From Nocardioides sp. GY 10127 (lineage in GTDB: Bacteria; Actinomycetota; Actinomycetes; Propionibacteriales; Nocardioidaceae): a DNA stretch of 64,000 nucleotides. Below the pieces are notes generated by a model, which was not told the origin of the DNA, searched no databases, and worked only from the letters and a program-made list of their open reading frames with translations. A program made the position numbers and the translations under genes. Below, piece by piece: positions 56,782-64,000 of the stretch. The DNA is taken from NCBI RefSeq assembly GCF_004919085.1, contig NZ_STGL01000009.1, forward strand, positions 62,001 to 126,000, read 5' to 3'. Within the stretch, counting starts at the first letter, position 1. The number at the start of each line of letters is the position of its first letter.

Positions 56782-58419
56782 TCACACCGCGGGGGTGACG
56801 CAGCCCACGCGTGGGGTGCTGGACGCCGGGTCGCCGCCCTCCGGCGGGGCGGCACCGAGCCGGGTGAAGGCGGAGGGGTCGAAGTGCCCGTTGCGCCGGC
56901 GGAACTCCTCGGCGCGCTCGGGCCAGACCAGCGTGAGGCGTCCGGACCGTTCGTCGAGGTACCAGGAGCGACAACCGCCCTGGGTCCACACGGTCCGGGC
57001 GGCCAGGGTGTCGATGAGGTCGGTGTAGGCGGCCTCGGCCTCGGCCCGCACCTCCAGCGGCCCGCGGCCGTCGCGCAGCTGCTCGAGCGCGCCGACGACG
57101 AGCCCGGCCTGCGCCTCGACCACCTCGAAGGCCGAGTGGTGCCCCAGCGTCCCGTTGGGGCCGTTGAGCACGAAGAGGTTGGGGAAGCCGTGCACCACGG
57201 TGGAGGCGTGGCTGGTCATCCCATCGGCCCAGTGCTCGTCCAGGCTCACGCCGCCGCGCCCGCGCACCAGCGGCGCGTACGGCTGCCGGGTGGTGGCGTA
57301 GCCCGTCGCGAGCACGAGGACGTCGAGCGGGTGCCGCGCGCCCGAGGCGGCGACAGCCACGGAGCCGGTGCCCGGCCCGTCGTCCACGCCGTCCCCCGTG
57401 GGCTCCACCCGGGCCAGCGCGGAGGTCTCGACCGTGACGTCCGGGCGCTGGAGGGCCGGGTACCAGGAGTCGGAGAAGAGGGCGCGCTTGCAGCCGATCT
57501 CGTAGTCGGGCGTGAGCGCGTCGCGCAGGGGGCCCGGCGGCACCTGGGCCTCGAGGTGGTCCAGCGCCAGGCGGCGCAGCGCGGCCGCCGCGTCCGAGCC
57601 GGCGAGCCGGGCCTCGAAGAGCCGGTCGGCCGTGGCCGAGAGCGCGGCGCGGCTGGCGTCCGCCGGGGCCGCCACGGCCGGGTCGGGCTGGGGCAGCACC
57701 CACGGCGGTGTCCGCTGGAAGAGCACGGTGCTCGCCGCCTCGCGGGCGACGTGCGGGAGGAGCTGCACGGCGCTGGCCCCGGAGCCGACGACGCCGACGC
57801 GCAGCCCGGCCAGCGGTCGCGGGTCCCAGGAGGAGGAGTGGAAGACCCGGCCGGCGAACGAGGCGAGGCCGGGCACGTCCGGCAGGCGCGGCTGGGTGAG
57901 GCGTCCCGCTGCGAGCACGAGGACGTCGGCCAGCAGCTCCTCGGGGCCGTCGGGGCCGACCAGCGAGAGCCGCCAGCCCCCGTCAGCCCAGCCCCCGTCA
58001 GCCCGGTCCCCGTCAGCCCGGGCCGCGTCCGTCCAGTCCGCGTCCGTCCAGTCCGCGTCCGTCCAGTCCGCGCCGACCAGCGCGGTGGCGGTGCGCAGGT
58101 GCGGGCGCAGGCCCTCCTCGTCCGCGGTGCGCACGAGGTAGTCCTGGATGCTCGCGCCCGGCGCGAAGGCCTCGTCCCAGCGGTCGGGGCGGAAGGAGTA
58201 GGAGTAGAGCCGGGCGGGGATGTCGCAGGCGACGCCCGGGTAGACGTGGTCGCGCCAGACGCCGCCGACCTCGTCGGCCCGCTCGAGGAGGACGAGGTCG
58301 GACGCGTCGCGGGCGAGCCCGGCGCGACGCAGCCGGGCGGCCAGGCCCAGCCCGGCGATCCCGGCGCCGACGACGGCCACGCGGGTCCTGCGGGCCCGGG
58401 CGGTCACGCGGCCGGTCAC
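56782..58419 (-). CDS. Flavin-containing monooxygenase, Baeyer-Villiger type
   Basis: 545 residues from GTG 58419, overlapping the fbiC stop (GTGA). FAD motif VAVVGAGIAGLGLAARLRR, the BVMO fingerprint FxGxxxHxxxW as FAGRVFHSSSW, NADPH motif VGVVGSGASAVQLLPHV, and C-terminal VLATGY. Residues around 118-150 are a tandem-repeat insert of ADWTD and ADGG(W) units encoded by 15-bp repeats. Known relatives insert oxygen into ketones with NADPH. The substrate is unknown; translational coupling to fbiC is unusual. Confidence 0.85.
   Translation of the reverse strand: MTGRVTARARRTRVAVVGAGIAGLGLAARLRRAGLARDASDLVLLERADEVGGVWRDHVYPGVACDIPARLYSYSFRPDRWDEAFAPGASIQDYLVRTADEEGLRPHLRTATALVGADWTDADWTDADWTDAARADGDRADGGWADGGWRLSLVGPDGPEELLADVLVLAAGRLTQPRLPDVPGLASFAGRVFHSSSWDPRPLAGLRVGVVGSGASAVQLLPHVAREAASTVLFQRTPPWVLPQPDPAVAAPADASRAALSATADRLFEARLAGSDAAAALRRLALDHLEAQVPPGPLRDALTPDYEIGCKRALFSDSWYPALQRPDVTVETSALARVEPTGDGVDDGPGTGSVAVAASGARHPLDVLVLATGYATTRQPYAPLVRGRGGVSLDEHWADGMTSHASTVVHGFPNLFVLNGPNGTLGHHSAFEVVEAQAGLVVGALEQLRDGRGPLEVRAEAEAAYTDLIDTLAARTVWTQGGCRSWYLDERSGRLTLVWPERAEEFRRRNGHFDPSAFTRLGAAPPEGGDPASSTPRVGCVTPAV
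57975..58069 (-). repeat. 15-bp minisatellite inside the BVMO gene
   Basis: Three exact copies of a 15-bp unit (GCGTCCGTCCAGTCC on the plus strand, 58025-58069) next to imperfect CCCCCGTCAGCCC copies. The array is in frame and encodes ADWTD and ADGGW/ADGDR-like units within a loop of the first Rossmann domain. Confidence 0.8.
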
Positions 58420-60818
58420 CCGGGCACCGGGTCGTAGAGCGTCGTGCGCTGCACCGGGGTGCGGCCGAGGCGCTCGGCGATCCGGCGCAGGTCGCGGGGG
58501 AGCAGCTGGCGACCGGCCTCGGCCCCGACACCGGGGTCCAGGACGCCGTCCAGCAGCGCCCCGCCGAGGTCGTCCGCGCCGCCGGCGAGCACCCGCTCCG
58601 CGCCGCGGACCCCGAGCTTCGGCCAGGCGGCCTGCACGTGGTCGATGCGGCCGTCGAGCAGCAGCCGGGCGACGGCGTGCACCGCGCGCGTCTCCCGCAG
58701 GCTCGGCCCGGGGCGCGCGCCCGGGCGGGAGGTGTCGACCGGGAACGGGTGCTCGGCGGGCACGAACGGCATGGCGATGAGCTCGGTGAAGCCGCCGGTC
58801 CGGTCCTGCACGCCCGCCAGCGTGCGCAGGTGCGCGACCTGCTGGGCGGGCGTCTCGAGGTGGCCGTAGACGATCGTCGCGGTCGAGCGCAGCCCGGCCG
58901 CGTGGGCCGTCTCGATCGAGTCCAGCCAGGCGGCCACCGCGACGTCGGTGCCCGCGGTGAGCGCGGCGCGCACCTCGTCGTCCAGGATGCGGGCAGCGGT
59001 GCCCGGCACGGTGCCCAGGCCGGCCGCGCGCAGCTCGCGCAGCCACGCCGGCACGGTGAGGCCGGCGCGGGCGGCGCCGTCGATCACCTCGGCGGGGCGG
59101 AAGGCGTGCAGGTGCAGCGGGCCGCCGTGCGGGCCGGTGACGGACGTGACTGCCCGGACGATCGCCAGGTACCCCTCGGCGCCCGAGCCCGCCGGGGCCG
59201 GCCCCTGGACGCAGACCTCGGTGGCGCCCAGGTCGGCCGCCTCCCGGGCCAGGGCGCGCAGCCGCTCGGGGTCGAGGCCGGGGTCGAGGTTGCGGTTGAC
59301 GACGTAGGTGGCGACGTCGCCGAGGCGGTCGCGGCGCACCTCGTCGGCCAGCGCCGCGAGCCGCTCGAGGTCCGCGCCGTCGGCGGCCAGGAGGCGGGCG
59401 TAGGCGGCGTCGTCGAGCCCGGACGGCTCGGCCTCCGCGGCGCGGAGCAGGCCCGCGACCTCGGAGGTGAGGACGGCGGGCGCGGCGGTGCGCGGCGGCC
59501 CGGACGGCCCCGCGGGCGACCGGCCGGCCACCGCGTCGTCCAGGGCCAGGCCGTCGGCGTCCGCGAGGGCCAGGACGTGGGGCAGCAGCCGGTCGTCCAC
59601 CCAGTCCGCCCCCGCGCGGCCGGAGCCGTCCGCGGCCTCGCGGGCCGCGCGCAGGTAGGAGGGGTGGGTGGTGAGCCGCTCGCGCAGCGCGAAGCCGAGG
59701 TCGGCGCAGCGGGCGGCCAGCGACTCGACCTCGGGCCAGGGCCGCTCGGGGTTGACGTGGTCGGGGGTGAGGGGGCTGATGCCGCCCCAGTCGTCGATCC
59801 CGGCGCGCACGAGCAGGGCGAGCTCGTCGGGGTCGGCCAGGTTCGGCGGCGCCTGCACCCGCATGCCCGGGCCCAGCACGAGCCGGGTGACCGCCACGGC
59901 CGCCGCGTGCTCCTGGGCGTCCAGGTCGTCGCGGTGACGCATCGCCGTGCTCGTCTTCGCCCGGAAGTTCTGCACGATCACCTCCTGGAGGTGACCGTGC
60001 CGGTCGTGGACGTCGCGCAGCGCCAGCATCGCCTCGACCCGCTCGGCCGGCGTCTCGCCGAGCCCGAGCAGGACGCCGGTGGTGAACGGGACGCGGGCCA
60101 GGCCGGCGTCCTCGAGCACCCGCAGCCGGACCGCGGGCTCCTTGTCCGGGGACAGGTGGTGCGGCTGCCCGGGCTCCGCCCACAGGCGCGTCGACGTGGT
60201 CTCGAGCATCATCCCCATCGAGGGGGCCGCGTCCTTGAGCATCTGGAGCTCGCCCCACGTCATCACCCCCGGGTTGAGGTGGGGGAGGAGGCCGGTCTCG
60301 CGCCGCACCAGCCGCGCCATGTCGCCGACGTAGTCGAGCGTCGAGGCGTACCCGTGCTCGTCGAGCCAGGCGCGGGCCTCGGGCCAGCGGTCCTCGGGGC
60401 GGTCGCCGAGCGTCAGCAGCGCCTCCTTGCAGCCCAGGGCCGCGCCGCCGCGCGCCACCTCGAGCACGTCCTCGGCGCTCATGTAGGGCGCGAGGCCCTG
60501 GGCGCGCAGCCGGGCCGGCGACTGCACGAACACGCAGTAGTGGCAGCGGTCGCGGCACAGGTGGGTGAGCGGGAGGAAGACCTTGCGGGAGTAGGTGAGG
60601 ACGCCGGGGCGCCCCGCGGCCTCCAGGCCGGCGTCGCGCACGGAGCCGGCCAGCGCCAGCAGCCGGTCCAGGTCGTCGCCGCGGGCGCCGAGCAGGGACT
60701 CGGCCGCCGCGGGGTCGTCCAGCCGGTCGGCCGCGGCCCAGGACTCCTCCGCGGCCGCGAGCGCCCGCCCGACGTCCGGCAGCGAGGGGTCGAGGACGAC
60801 GGGGAGGGAGGCGGGCAC
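58416..60818 (-). CDS. fbiC: FbiC-like protein: CofG half intact, CofH half without radical-SAM cysteines
   Basis: 800 residues, GTG 60818; FbiC is normally about 840-870. The CofG half (~70-390) has CRDRCHYCVF (Cys88, Cys92, Cys95), GVMTWGELQ, LGETPAER and NFRAKTSTAM. The CofH half begins TYVVNRN at ~504-510, after which canonical proteins continue with an INFTNxCxxxCxxCAF stretch. Here the sequence goes directly to LDPGLDPERLRALAREAADLG and GATEVCVQG, so about 28 residues including all three cluster cysteines are missing. Later CofH motifs (PGTAARILDDEVR, YGHLETPAQQVAHL, QDRTGGFTELI) remain. CofG/CofH together make Fo for F420; this CofH half should be unable to form a [4Fe-4S] cluster. Confidence 0.88.
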   Translation of the reverse strand: MPASLPVVLDPSLPDVGRALAAAEESWAAADRLDDPAAAESLLGARGDDLDRLLALAGSVRDAGLEAAGRPGVLTYSRKVFLPLTHLCRDRCHYCVFVQSPARLRAQGLAPYMSAEDVLEVARGGAALGCKEALLTLGDRPEDRWPEARAWLDEHGYASTLDYVGDMARLVRRETGLLPHLNPGVMTWGELQMLKDAAPSMGMMLETTSTRLWAEPGQPHHLSPDKEPAVRLRVLEDAGLARVPFTTGVLLGLGETPAERVEAMLALRDVHDRHGHLQEVIVQNFRAKTSTAMRHRDDLDAQEHAAAVAVTRLVLGPGMRVQAPPNLADPDELALLVRAGIDDWGGISPLTPDHVNPERPWPEVESLAARCADLGFALRERLTTHPSYLRAAREAADGSGRAGADWVDDRLLPHVLALADADGLALDDAVAGRSPAGPSGPPRTAAPAVLTSEVAGLLRAAEAEPSGLDDAAYARLLAADGADLERLAALADEVRRDRLGDVATYVVNRNLDPGLDPERLRALAREAADLGATEVCVQGPAPAGSGAEGYLAIVRAVTSVTGPHGGPLHLHAFRPAEVIDGAARAGLTVPAWLRELRAAGLGTVPGTAARILDDEVRAALTAGTDVAVAAWLDSIETAHAAGLRSTATIVYGHLETPAQQVAHLRTLAGVQDRTGGFTELIAMPFVPAEHPFPVDTSRPGARPGPSLRETRAVHAVARLLLDGRIDHVQAAWPKLGVRGAERVLAGGADDLGGALLDGVLDPGVGAEAGRQLLPRDLRRIAERLGRTPVQRTTLYDPVPG

Positions 60819-60911
60819 GGGCCCAGCATGCCCCGCCGCCCCCGGGCGGGGCGAACACCCCTCCCGCGCGCGGCCCGGCGGGCGCGGCGGGCCCGGCGGG
60901 CCGCCGCCCGG

Positions 60912-63422
60912 TCAGGCCGCCGGCCCGCTCCGGTGCTCGAGGGCGTCGGTCCTCGCCGCCGGCCCGTCCTGAGACTGGGCGGCCGGGAGGTCCAGGACGA
61001 ACCGGGAGCCGGGCCCGCCGGTGCCGCCCACCGACCGTGCGGCCCGGCAGCTGATGCTGCCGCCGTGCCGCTCGACGATGGTGCGGCACAGGGAGAGCCC
61101 CAGCCCGGTGCCGGTGTAGTGCGGGTCGTCGGCGTGCGCGCGGGTGAAGCGGGTGAAGATCGCCTCCCGGTAGGCCTCGGGGACGCCGATGCCGTTGTCC
61201 TCCAGCTCGAGGACGACGCGGTCGCCGATCCGGCGTCCGGAGATCCGGATCACCGGCATGACGCCCGGGGAGACGTACTTGATCGCGTTGCCGACGAGGT
61301 TGCGCAGGAGCTGGGAGAGCAGCGCGGCGTCCGCCTCGACGTCGGGGACGCGACCCACGTGGATCTCCGCCTGCAGCGAGACCTCGTCGAGCAGGTCGGC
61401 CAGCGGCCCCTCCTCGTCGGAGACCGGCACGACGACGGGCTGGAGGGAGCCGGACTCGGCGACCGCCTGCTGGAGCAGGTCCGTGACGAGGTCGCCCATG
61501 CGGTCCAGGCCCGAGCGGGTCTGCGCGGTGGCCTCCTCGACGAGCCGGATGGCCTCGTCGATCGCCTCGTCGCGGCCCCCGGCACGGGCGGCGACCAGGG
61601 CGAGGTCGCCCGAGGCCAGCTCGGTCCAGCCGCGGGCGGTGGCCAGCGGGGAGCGCAGGTCGTGGGCGGCCACCGAGGCGAACTCCGCGAGCCGGCGGCT
61701 GCGGTCGCGGTCGTCGGTCACGTCCGACATCACCAGCAGGGCGCGGTCGCTGCCGCCCCAGGTGCGCGCGACGTCCAGGCGGGTGCTGGTCACCGACACG
61801 ACGCGCTCGCGCCCCGCCGCGTCGTGGACGAGCAGGTCGTGGGCCGGGACGGAGCCGTGGAGGAGGGCCCGGACCGACGGGCGCTCGTGGTCCTCGAGGA
61901 GCGTGCCGTCGGGGTGTCGCAGGCGCACCCCCGAGAAGTCGGAGTCCAGGACCGTGCGGCCGGGGCCCAGGAACGTGCGGGCGGCGGCGTTGGCCAGGAC
62001 GACGCGCCGCTCGGCGTCCAGGACGAGCACGGGCTCGCCCATGGACTCGGTGAGCTGGCCGAGCAGCTCCAGGCGCTCGGCGCGCTCGCGGTCACGGCGG
62101 ACGAGGGCGTCGAGGAGGCGACGGCGGTCCTCGGTGATGGCGCTGGTCACCAGCGTCACCGTGAGCATGGTGAGGAGGAAGAGCTGGAGGTCGACCACCA
62201 GGTCGACGGCGGTGTCGGCGTCGGTGAAGGCCGTCTGCCCCAGCGCCGTCATCACCGTGACGAAGCCCGCGTAGACCAGGGCGTTGAGGAGGGCCAGGAC
62301 CGCCGAGAACCGCGCGGCGGTCCACAGCACGGGCAACAGGGCCAGGAAGAGCAGCGCGTGCCGTCCGCCGACCGTGAGCAGGTACGCGCCCGCGGTGAGC
62401 GCGCTGACCACGGCCAGCTCGCCCGCGGCGCGGGTCCGCAGGTCGTGGAGCTCGCCGCGGACCGTGCGGCCGTGGGTGCGCTGCACCCGCAGCAGCAGCA
62501 CCAGACCGGCGACCACGAGGAGTCCGGTGACCTGCCGGGCCCACCCCGTCACCGTCGCCACGAGCGCGGTGTCCGGGGCGGTGAGGAGGTAGCCCGCGCC
62601 GGCGACGAGGGCGCCGGCGAGGCTCGCGACGAGCAGCGCCGCGCCGACGCGGAGCACGACGCGCAGCGAGGACGAGGGGGTGTCCGGCTGTGCCGCGCGG
62701 GCCTCGCCGCGCACCAGCCGCAGGGCCTCGGAGCGGTCGAGCAGCGCGGTGGCGACGAGCGTCTGCACGAGGCCGGCGACGAGGGTGACCGCCGCCGTGC
62801 GCCAGGAGATCGCGGCGTGGCCCGTGACCGCACCGAGGGCGAGCAGCGTCGCGACCGAGGCGAGGATGCCGAGGACGACGGCCGCCCGACCACGCGGGGT
62901 GCGCTGGCCGAGCATCCACAGGACCGCGGCGCCGGCCGCCGGCCAGATCGCGGAGAGCTCCGCGCCGTCCGGGACCGTGAGTCGGCCGAGCACGAAGAGC
63001 GTGACGTAGAGGAGCCCGTGGGCCGCGAAGTCGCGGCGCTGGGCGCGCACGCCCAGCGCCGCCGGGGCGGCGTCGGGGTCGTTCTCCCGGGCGTCCGCGG
63101 GACGGCCTGACGACGGGTCCGCCGGGGGTGCGGGGTCGTGGGCGGGGGACGGGGCCTGGTGCGGGTCAAGGACGCGCTGGGTGGGCACGCCGGCGAGGGT
63201 GCGTGCGGCGGTGGACTCCGCCAGGAGGTCGGAGAGCGGTCGCCGCGGGGCGAGGAGCCGGGTGGTCGCGGGGTCCGGGGGCAGCGACGCGGGTGAGAGG
63301 GGGGTGGGAGGGAACGGGGTCTGCGTCGTGCCGGGGGCGGACGGCGAGGTGCGGGAGCGGGGGGTCTGCTCCGTCTTCGCGGCCGACCCGAACAGGATGC
63401 TCGGGCGCTGCAACACGTCCAT
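60912..63422 (-). CDS. MASE1-type membrane sensor histidine kinase with PAS domain
   Basis: 836 residues; AAAGGA precedes ATG 63422. A ~130-residue Pro/Ala/Thr-rich N-terminus is followed by about eight to ten membrane segments of MASE1 type (~135-425), a PAS domain (~455-575, EPVLVLDAERRVVLANAAARTFLG), HisKA with H-box SVAAHDLRSPLATARG, and HATPase N-box LLRNLVGNAIKYV, G1 LEDNGIGVP and G2 GTGLGLSL. No response regulator gene is adjacent. It is separate from the fbiC operon by 94 bp. Confidence 0.88.
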   Translation of the reverse strand: MDVLQRPSILFGSAAKTEQTPRSRTSPSAPGTTQTPFPPTPLSPASLPPDPATTRLLAPRRPLSDLLAESTAARTLAGVPTQRVLDPHQAPSPAHDPAPPADPSSGRPADARENDPDAAPAALGVRAQRRDFAAHGLLYVTLFVLGRLTVPDGAELSAIWPAAGAAVLWMLGQRTPRGRAAVVLGILASVATLLALGAVTGHAAISWRTAAVTLVAGLVQTLVATALLDRSEALRLVRGEARAAQPDTPSSSLRVVLRVGAALLVASLAGALVAGAGYLLTAPDTALVATVTGWARQVTGLLVVAGLVLLLRVQRTHGRTVRGELHDLRTRAAGELAVVSALTAGAYLLTVGGRHALLFLALLPVLWTAARFSAVLALLNALVYAGFVTVMTALGQTAFTDADTAVDLVVDLQLFLLTMLTVTLVTSAITEDRRRLLDALVRRDRERAERLELLGQLTESMGEPVLVLDAERRVVLANAAARTFLGPGRTVLDSDFSGVRLRHPDGTLLEDHERPSVRALLHGSVPAHDLLVHDAAGRERVVSVTSTRLDVARTWGGSDRALLVMSDVTDDRDRSRRLAEFASVAAHDLRSPLATARGWTELASGDLALVAARAGGRDEAIDEAIRLVEEATAQTRSGLDRMGDLVTDLLQQAVAESGSLQPVVVPVSDEEGPLADLLDEVSLQAEIHVGRVPDVEADAALLSQLLRNLVGNAIKYVSPGVMPVIRISGRRIGDRVVLELEDNGIGVPEAYREAIFTRFTRAHADDPHYTGTGLGLSLCRTIVERHGGSISCRAARSVGGTGGPGSRFVLDLPAAQSQDGPAARTDALEHRSGPAA

Positions 63423-63703
63423 GGTCCTTTCGAGGGGGCGTCAGGACCTGTTCCAGGGGGAGGACCGGGCAGGGTGCGGGGGGAGCGGTGACACTGCGCG
63501 GTGGGGTTCCGGCGCTGGGGTTGCCGGGGACCAGGGTCCAACGTCCCGATCTTCGTCAGGTCCTCGTGAAGCCGGGGTGAGGGCGAGCCCGACGGGGATG
63601 GGGATCTTGTGAAGGTACGCCGAACGGAGCGGCGTGGCTACGGGTCGGGGATCGTTAACCGTTTACGTCGTCACGGATCGTGATCGGCCCTAGGGTGCGA
63701 GGC
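63423..63703. other. 281-bp divergent promoter region
   Basis: It lies between the MASE1 kinase (minus) and the cardiolipin synthase-like gene (plus). I see GTTAACCGTTTAC near 63652-63666 and a TAGGGT box at 63691-63696, seven bases before GTG 63704, consistent with a leaderless transcript. No ORF or clear operator is supported. Confidence 0.45.
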
Positions 63704-64000
63704 GTGCAGGAGACGGGGGACCCCGCGGGGTGGGTGGGTTGGGTGGTCGCGATCTGGGCCGTGCTGTGGCTCGGGATCGAGACGGGGCTGCGGGTGTGGG
63801 CGGTCGGGACCGTCCCCCGGGACCGGCGGCCGGGCTCGGCGACCGCGTGGCTGATGCTCATCTTCTGGCTGCCCCTGGTCGGGCTGCCGCTCTTCTGGAT
63901 CATCGGCAGTCCGTGGGTGCGCGGGAAGCGTGAGACCGAGCAGCAGGCGGCCACGGCCGTCCTGGCCGAGAAGACGGTCGCCTTCCCCGTGCTGCCCGAG
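63704..64000 (+). CDS. Cardiolipin synthase-like (PLDc_N) protein, 5' part
   Basis: The first 99 residues are visible before the window ends. A first membrane helix (WVGWVVAIWAVLWLGIETGL) is followed by RVWAVGTVPRDRRPGSATAW and a second helix (LMLIFWLPLVGLPLFWIIG) ending in SPWVRGKRE. This is the N-terminal two-helix PLDc_N module of bacterial cardiolipin synthases. GTG 63704 is preferred because TAGGGT lies seven bases upstream; GTG 63695 is in frame and possible. The HKD catalytic motifs are outside the window. Confidence 0.75.
   Translation, partial: MQETGDPAGWVGWVVAIWAVLWLGIETGLRVWAVGTVPRDRRPGSATAWLMLIFWLPLVGLPLFWIIGSPWVRGKRETEQQAATAVLAEKTVAFPVLPE

Noticed and set aside
58638..63110. A 1490-codon plus-strand open frame opposite fbiC and the MASE1 kinase
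   Set aside because: It is the complementary frame of GC-rich coding DNA (Gly/Arg/Val/His-rich, no domains). The minus-strand frames carry intact catalytic motifs.

Overview
The window is high-GC DNA (roughly 73-75% by eye, strong G/C third-position bias) from an actinobacterium. The supporting signs are coenzyme F420 genes (fgd, fbiC), a Zur-type operator in front of a zinc/manganese ABC operon, a sugar ABC system without its own ATPase (usual where a shared MsiK-type ATPase serves many importers), a SigB/SigF-like sigma factor, and many apparently leaderless starts with a TANNNT box 6-7 nt upstream. I cannot fix genus or family. There are no rRNA, tRNA or CRISPR features and no transposase genes. 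About 54 protein genes fill the window, most in tightly overlapping operons.

Layout: (1) 0-11.8 kb is a catabolic island: a partial dienelactone hydrolase, a ribose-type ABC importer, an amidohydrolase_2, a DUF3500 protein, two GntR regulators, a FAH-RraA fusion, a 2-oxo-hepta-3-ene-dioate hydratase and an HpcH/HpaI aldolase. Three TCGTNNACGA palindromes mark its promoters. The substrate is unknown. (2) 11.8-16.3 kb: two tandem hairpin repeats, a znuACB-like operon with a Zur box, and a ROK regulator. (3) 16.3-22.4 kb: an amine/amino-alcohol cluster (SolA-like flavin oxidase, OCD-type 'tyramine oxidase subunit B', HutC-type GntR, class III aminotransferase or phospho-lyase, APH-type kinase). 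(4) 22.5-28.2 kb: a membrane redox operon (3Fe-4S ferredoxin, NuoF-like protein, ferric-reductase-like cytochrome, ApbE flavinyltransferase, Ser/Gly/Thr-rich anchored protein) next to a two-component system whose sensor loop is Asp-rich. (5) 28.3-37 kb: an aldo/keto reductase, then a five-gene operon SWIM - DUF5691 - MoxR AAA - DUF5682 - VWA.

(6) 37-53.4 kb is a glycan region. It has GH3, its TetR regulator, a GH42 beta-galactosidase behind a LacI-type operator, a sugar ABC importer, a GH29 alpha-L-fucosidase, and a complete set of enzymes for non-phosphorylative L-fucose oxidation (mutarotase, fucose dehydrogenase, fuconolactonase, fuconate dehydratase, ketodeoxyfuconate dehydrogenase, diketodeoxyfuconate hydrolase). 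Five copies of an AAACATCNGATGTTT-like operator tie the fucose genes to a GntR regulator at 49 kb. The glycosidases lack signal peptides, so imported oligosaccharides are probably cut in the cytoplasm.

(7) 53.4-64 kb: a sigma factor, an orphan XdhC, F420-dependent glucose-6-phosphate dehydrogenase, a Baeyer-Villiger-type flavoprotein, FbiC, a MASE1 sensor kinase and the start of a cardiolipin synthase-like gene. FbiC has an intact CofG half, but its CofH half has lost the stretch carrying the radical-SAM cysteines.

The observations most worth follow-up are the cysteine-less CofH half of FbiC, the redox operon in which a Ser-rich protein sits where an FMN-binding partner is expected, the DUF5682/MoxR/VWA operon, the unidentified substrate of the 0-12 kb island, and the array of six in-frame ATG codons at the start of the flavin oxidase.
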